Origin: Chloroflexota bacterium
Lineage (GTDB): Bacteria > Chloroflexota > Anaerolineae > Anaerolineales > Villigracilaceae
Length of the DNA: 64,000 nt
Assembly: GCA_021787595.1 (NCBI GenBank)
Contig: JAJYLQ010000008.1
Coordinates: 1-64,000 of the forward strand
Reading direction: 5' to 3'
The notes under the pieces are model-generated. The model made no database searches and was not told where the DNA came from. It was given only the letters and a program-made list of their open reading frames with translations. Of this stretch, positions 60,148 to 64,000 are shown piece by piece. The translations under genes were made by a program, and so were the position numbers. The stretch's first letter is position 1; the number at the start of each line of letters is the position of its first letter.

Positions 60148-60861
60148 ATGTCCTTCGACGAAAAATATTTTTCCACACACACTTATCAAAACATTTCCTT
60201 TGCCAGGTTCAGCCAGTATTGGTGGTCGAATCGATTCTTTGCGATGCTGGCGCGCCGCTATGGACGGCGCGGTTCGCGTCTGCTCGAGATCGGTTCGGGG
60301 CTTGGACACCTCGTCGGCCAGTTGGAGGATGACTTCGACACCTTCGGGCTGGATTTGAATCATTGGGCGGTCGCCCGCTCGAAGTCCGAGACGAAGCGGA
60401 CTCAATTGCAGACAGCCAGCGCGCAGGAGCTTCCGTTTGGTGATTCGACTTTTGGCGTGGTCCTCATCAAACACATCGTCGAACACCTGCCGGACCCGGC
60501 GCGGGCGATCCGCGAAATCAGCCGCGTCCTCGAACCAAACGGAATCCTGATCCTCGCCACACCGAATCTGGATTCACTTCTCAAGCCTTTGAAGGGCGAT
60601 CAATGGATTGGTTATCTCGACCCGACTCACATTTCGCTCAAGCGGCCGGATGAATGGCTTGATTTGATTCGAAGCGCGAACTTCAGCCCGCTTAAAATAT
60701 TTGCGGATGGATTTTGGAACGTGCCTTACATTCCGCGAATCCCAAATGCGATTCAAAAATTGTTGTTTGGTTCGCTTGGCGGTTTCCAGGCGACAACTGG
60801 TTTTGTTTTTTTGCCTGTGCGTTGGGGCGAGAGTATTATCGTGATTGCAAAGAAACAGTAA
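60148..60861 (+). CDS. Class I SAM-dependent methyltransferase
   Basis: A 237-residue methyltransferase. Motif I is SRLLEIGSGLGHLVGQL, motif II GLDLNHWAV, motif IV region LPFGDSTFGVVLIKHIVEHL and the post-motif LEPNGILILATPNLDS. A C-terminal segment (HISLKRPDEWLDLIRSANF) is typical of methyltransferases that follow glycosyltransferases. It probably modifies a sugar or lipid intermediate. It sits between two repeat-filled gaps. Confidence 0.88.
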   Translation: MSFDEKYFSTHTYQNISFARFSQYWWSNRFFAMLARRYGRRGSRLLEIGSGLGHLVGQLEDDFDTFGLDLNHWAVARSKSETKRTQLQTASAQELPFGDSTFGVVLIKHIVEHLPDPARAIREISRVLEPNGILILATPNLDSLLKPLKGDQWIGYLDPTHISLKRPDEWLDLIRSANFSPLKIFADGFWNVPYIPRIPNAIQKLLFGSLGGFQATTGFVFLPVRWGESIIVIAKKQ

Positions 60862-60920
60862 TCAGTGGACAGTGTTCAGTAATCAGTGTTCAGTAATCAG
60901 TAATCAGTGATCAGTGTGCA
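60862..60920. repeat. CAGTAATCAGT/TTCAGTAATCAG tandem repeat
   Basis: Five to six degenerate 10-11-base units (AATCAGTGTTC, AGTAATCAGTG) directly precede the next gene, whose ribosome-binding site seems to emerge from the repeat. Confidence 0.8.
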
Positions 60921-60929
60921 GTGAGGAGT

Positions 60930-63077
60930 ATGAGCGACGAAAATCGTAACTTAGACGAGCCGAGCGTGCTCGATTATGTAAAATCAAAACTTTTCTTTTG
61001 GCGCGGACAAAGCGTCGAAATTCCCACGCAGCTTGCAGAGGAAAAGGCCGGGCCGGAGCCGCAGCCACAACCGGTCGAGGAACCTTCGCCATCCCAACCG
61101 TTTCCGTGGATTTCACTCATCGCGCTGGGAATCGCGCTTTTCGCCCAGCGCCTGTTCGAACCGCCGGTTTCTTCGGCAATACCCGGCATCACTTTTTATA
61201 TTGCCGCATTGGGATTGTTACTGATCGCAGTTTTGCGCGGCGAGTGGACACTGGCCCCGCTGGTGGAGTCAACGGCAAACAGCGATCCGATGACGTTTCG
61301 CCGCAGCGCGTTTTTGATTTCCTTGCCGCTGGCGATAATTTCGTTTTTTCTGTTCAGCGGAAATTTATTCAACCTATTCAACCTGACGACCTGGCTGGTT
61401 GCAACCGGATTATTCGTTTGGTCGTTGTGGATTCTTGATCCAAACAAACCATCGCTGCGGCAGCGCACTCGCAATTTTCTTGCGCGCAAAAACTGGCAAA
61501 TCAACCTCAGCCGCTGGGCATTACTTCTGATTGCCGCGGCAATTGTTGTTTTCTTCTTCCGCGTTTATCACATCCAGCAGACGCCATCCGAGCCGTTCAG
61601 CGATCACGCCGAAAAGATCCTCGACATCTACGATATTCTTCACGGACAGCCGCATATTTTCTTTCCGCGCAATACAGGCCGCGAGGCCATTGGCATGTAT
61701 TGGATCGTGTTGATCGGTTGGATTTTCAATACCGGCCTTTCATTTCTCACGACCAAGATCGCGACCATCTCGATGGGACTGGTCACCCTGCCTTACATTT
61801 ATTTGCTTGGCAAAGAGATTGCGAACAAGCGCGTCGGCCTGCTGGCTTTTTTCCTCGCCGGGATCGCATACTGGCCGAACGTCATCTCGCGCATCGGATT
61901 GCGCTTTCCGCTTTATCCACTGTTCGTCGCGCCGATGATGCTTTATCTGATTCGCGGTCTTCGCACCGGCGACCGCAATCAATTCATCCTCGCGGGAATT
62001 TTTCTTGGCCTCGGACTGAACGGTTATACTCCATATCGCATTGTGCCGTTCCTCGTCATCGCGGCGATGATTTTGTTCGCGCTGCATATTCGATCCAAAA
62101 CGTCGACGCGTGACGCGCTGGTCTGGCTGGCAGTTGTCGGGCTTGTTTCGTTCTTCATCTTTTTGCCGCTGATGCGTTACGCCACCGAAAATCCCGGCAC
62201 ATTTTCGTATCGCGCTTTTTCGCGGCTCGGAGAAGGGCAAGCCATTCCCGGCCCGGTGCTGAGTGTTTTCTTCTCGAACGTATGGAATGCGTTCAAGATG
62301 TTCAACTGGGACAACGGCAACATCTGGGTCAATTCGCTGCCGCATCGTCCCGCGCTGGATATTGTTTCGGGCGCGCTGTTCTTGATTGGGATCGTGTTGC
62401 TGGTTGCGCGTTACATTCAAAAACGCAACTGGCTGGACTTGTTCCTTTTGCTCTCGATCCCGATCCTTTTGCTGCCCTCGATTCTTTCGCTCGGTTTCCC
62501 GGATGAGAATCCGGCTCTGAACCGCGCCAGCGGCGCGTTCGTGCCGGTGTTCATCGTCGCAGCGATGGCGCTCGATGGTTTCATCTCCGCTTTCGGGTCC
62601 GAAAAGAGGCGGGTGGTTTTGGCATCGCTGGTGACCGGCTTCCTGTTGATCTGGTCGTCTTCGCAAAACTTCGATATCGTCTTCCATCAATTCGATGCGA
62701 ACTACCGCCTCGGCGCGTGGAACTCGTCGGAAATGGGCGCCGTCATCAGGGAGTTCGGCCTGGTCTACGGCGAGACGAACACGGTTTGGATCGTGCCGTT
62801 CCCGTATTGGGTGGACACGCGCCTGCCCGGAGTTTGGGCCGGGATCCCGAACCGCGACTTTGCCATGCCGTCCGACCAACTGGCAGGCACGGCGCAAATC
62901 GCGGGACCGAAGTTGTTCATCGTGAAAGCGAGCCTGAGCAACCCGGAAGCAAATGATCAAAAGAGTCTTGATACGCTGAAGCAGTTGTATCCGCAAGGGA
63001 CGCTGAGCTTGCACAAATCGTCTGTGCCCGATCATGATTTTTGGATTTATTTTGTGCCTGCGCCAACTACGCCATAG
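60930..63077 (+). CDS. GT-C glycosyltransferase (GT39/ArnT-like)
   Basis: Start taken at the ATG 60930 (MSDENRNLDEPSVLDYVK); an upstream GTG at 60921 is in frame. The product is about 715 residues: a 70-residue cytoplasmic N-terminus, then ten or more helices, and a C-terminal soluble domain of about 120 residues. GT-C features: EPFSDHAEKILDIYDILHGQ after the first helices (acidic loop), FPRNTGREAIGMYWIVLIGW, and GLGLNGYTPYRIVPFLVIAA. It would transfer sugar from a polyprenyl-phosphate carrier outside the membrane. The family fits oligosaccharyl or mannosyl transfer in Anaerolineae. Confidence 0.85.
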   Translation: MSDENRNLDEPSVLDYVKSKLFFWRGQSVEIPTQLAEEKAGPEPQPQPVEEPSPSQPFPWISLIALGIALFAQRLFEPPVSSAIPGITFYIAALGLLLIAVLRGEWTLAPLVESTANSDPMTFRRSAFLISLPLAIISFFLFSGNLFNLFNLTTWLVATGLFVWSLWILDPNKPSLRQRTRNFLARKNWQINLSRWALLLIAAAIVVFFFRVYHIQQTPSEPFSDHAEKILDIYDILHGQPHIFFPRNTGREAIGMYWIVLIGWIFNTGLSFLTTKIATISMGLVTLPYIYLLGKEIANKRVGLLAFFLAGIAYWPNVISRIGLRFPLYPLFVAPMMLYLIRGLRTGDRNQFILAGIFLGLGLNGYTPYRIVPFLVIAAMILFALHIRSKTSTRDALVWLAVVGLVSFFIFLPLMRYATENPGTFSYRAFSRLGEGQAIPGPVLSVFFSNVWNAFKMFNWDNGNIWVNSLPHRPALDIVSGALFLIGIVLLVARYIQKRNWLDLFLLLSIPILLLPSILSLGFPDENPALNRASGAFVPVFIVAAMALDGFISAFGSEKRRVVLASLVTGFLLIWSSSQNFDIVFHQFDANYRLGAWNSSEMGAVIREFGLVYGETNTVWIVPFPYWVDTRLPGVWAGIPNRDFAMPSDQLAGTAQIAGPKLFIVKASLSNPEANDQKSLDTLKQLYPQGTLSLHKSSVPDHDFWIYFVPAPTTP

Positions 63078-63252
63078 AAAACTTTGCTCGAGGCGGTGTC
63101 GCATGGCGCCATGGATGAGCCATGTCCCGCCGCCGAGGACACTCAAAGAACGAAGTGCAGGCGGCGGCTCAAGCAACGATTAGCTTAAATTCGTGGACGG
63201 AAAAGTATACTTAGCGCGGATTAAGTTTTTCATGATAAATTGTTATCCGCTA

Positions 63253-64000
63253 TGACGAACGAAAAACACGCCTGGGTTTATGACCTGCTCCTGATCCTTG
63301 TACTGGCCATCGGGACTTATCTACGCGTCATCGGTTTGAACTGGGACGATAACCAGCATCTGCATCCCGACGAACGATTCATGACGATGGTGGAAAGCGC
63401 GCTGCAAGTCAGGAAGTGCGCGGCCCCGAACACTACTTTGCAGAATTGTCCCCCCGATCAAGTGCAATGGCTTGGACTGGGCGATTATTTCAACACAGCC
63501 ACCTCGACGCTCAACCCGGAGAATCAAGGTTACGCGTTTTTCGTTTATGGCGATTTGCCGACGATCGTGGTGCGCTACCTGGCCGAGTGGACCGGGCAGG
63601 TTGGCTACGATCAGGTATACCTGATCGGACGGCAAGTCTCCGCGCTCGCGGACCTGCTGACGATCTTATTGCTCTACATCATCGTGGCGCGTTTGTATAA
63701 CCGCCGCGTGGCTTTGCTCTCCGCGGCGTTCTCCGCGCTGGCCGTCCTGCAGATTCAGCAATCGCATTTCTTTACGGTGGATACGTTTGGCATCATGTTT
63801 ATGTACCTGGCAATTTATTTTGCGGTGGAAATCCTCATCCGCCAGGAACCCACCTTCGACGCTCGCTATTTAATGGACGAAGGCCGGGCATCGAACGCCG
63901 AATCCCGGATCGCGAAGTACGTTTCACGCCTTGTCAGGGATCCCTTCTTTCTCCTGAGCCTCGGCTTCGGCGTTTCGCTGGGGGTGGCAACAGCCTCCAA
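63253..64000 (+). CDS. GT39/PMT-like glycosyltransferase, N-terminal part (runs off window)
   Basis: The frame is open from the ATG at 63253 to the window end (249 codons) and was missed by the ORF track because no stop is present. Residues 10-30 are a helix (LLLILVLAIGTYLRVIGLNW), followed by the diagnostic HLHPDERFMTMVESALQV, the acidic DE pair of PMT/GT39 enzymes. Further helices follow (ADLLTILLLYIIVARLYNRR, AAFSALAVLQIQQSHFFTVD). The QQSHFFTVDT motif is typical of this group in Anaerolineae. It belongs to the same locus as the previous GT-C gene. Confidence 0.88.

Noticed and set aside
60862-60920. Possible CRISPR-like or iteron array
   Set aside because: Units of 10-11 bases are degenerate, spacer-less and lie among similar simple repeats; no replication gene nearby.
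61740-63176. 478-aa minus-strand ORF
   Set aside because: Antisense to a GT-C gene; rich in Arg/Gln/His, as typical for shadows of GC-rich membrane proteins.

Overview
The window looks like chromosome from an uncultivated Chloroflexota, most likely an Anaerolineae/Anaerolineales relative. This is inferred from several traits: many lipoproteins with Thr/Pro-rich linkers, mevalonate kinase, a double-length ThyX, a short IF-2, GAF/response-regulator signalling genes, and a very heavy load of short dispersed palindromic repeats. Most of it is moderately GC-rich; the 27.4-29.5 kb restriction-modification block and parts of the 54.6-58.0 kb glycosyltransferase block look AT-richer.

Layout. 1-200: C-terminal end of an integron-type tyrosine recombinase. 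246-3310: NarL-type two-component pair and a zinc-ribbon membrane protein. 3398-5457: panE and panB for pantothenate. 5650-12392: YtxH protein, glycosyltransferases, receiver protein, ugd and two methyltransferases (surface polysaccharide). 12645-20211: nusA-rnpM-infB-rbfA-nrnA-truB-ribF, the classic translation/ribosome-maturation operon but without rimP. 20506-25512: double-domain thyX, aldo/keto reductase and envelope lipoproteins. 25811-25882: tRNA-Asn under a perfect-consensus promoter. 27464-29510: a type II restriction-modification system with a C-protein-like regulator and a candidate operator. 29732-33497: a conserved 72-aa gene flanked by a duplicated dnaK tail, dnaK, a lipoprotein and tmRNA. 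33656-37365: a tightly overlapping operon of receiver-CpaE-like protein, sirtuin, GAF histidine kinase and a protein resembling archaeal CTP-dependent riboflavin kinase. 37582-40968: promoter, M-box magnesium riboswitch, two intrinsic terminators, two small leader ORFs and the P-type ATPase mgtA. 41315-48958: NBR1-domain lipoprotein, FAD oxidoreductase, mevalonate kinase coupled to a DPPR-synthase-like UbiA enzyme, and a Tat-exported sulfatase-family protein. 49066-53534: tlyA, lepA, a UPF0104 protein and rhomboid. 53555-64000: sugar epimerase, GT-C glycosyltransferases, a GT4 enzyme and methyltransferases, forming a second polysaccharide/glycolipid locus that runs off the window.

The most unusual signal is the repeat ecology. 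At least six families of short inverted or simple repeats are scattered through the window: TGTCATTCTGAG/TGTCATTGCGAG palindromes, GTAGGGGC palindromes, CCCTCACCC blocks, TCGAATATCGAA-type runs, GGTCTCGATACG blocks and a 169-bp TTACAGCGCAA MITE. Several copies sit in frame inside conserved genes (panE, thyX, mevalonate kinase, tlyA, a methyltransferase) and extend the proteins without breaking them, reminiscent of rickettsial palindromic elements. One copy appears to supply the ribosome-binding site of a small gene. Several genes have a -10 box 6-9 nt before the ATG and no Shine-Dalgarno, suggesting leaderless mRNAs.
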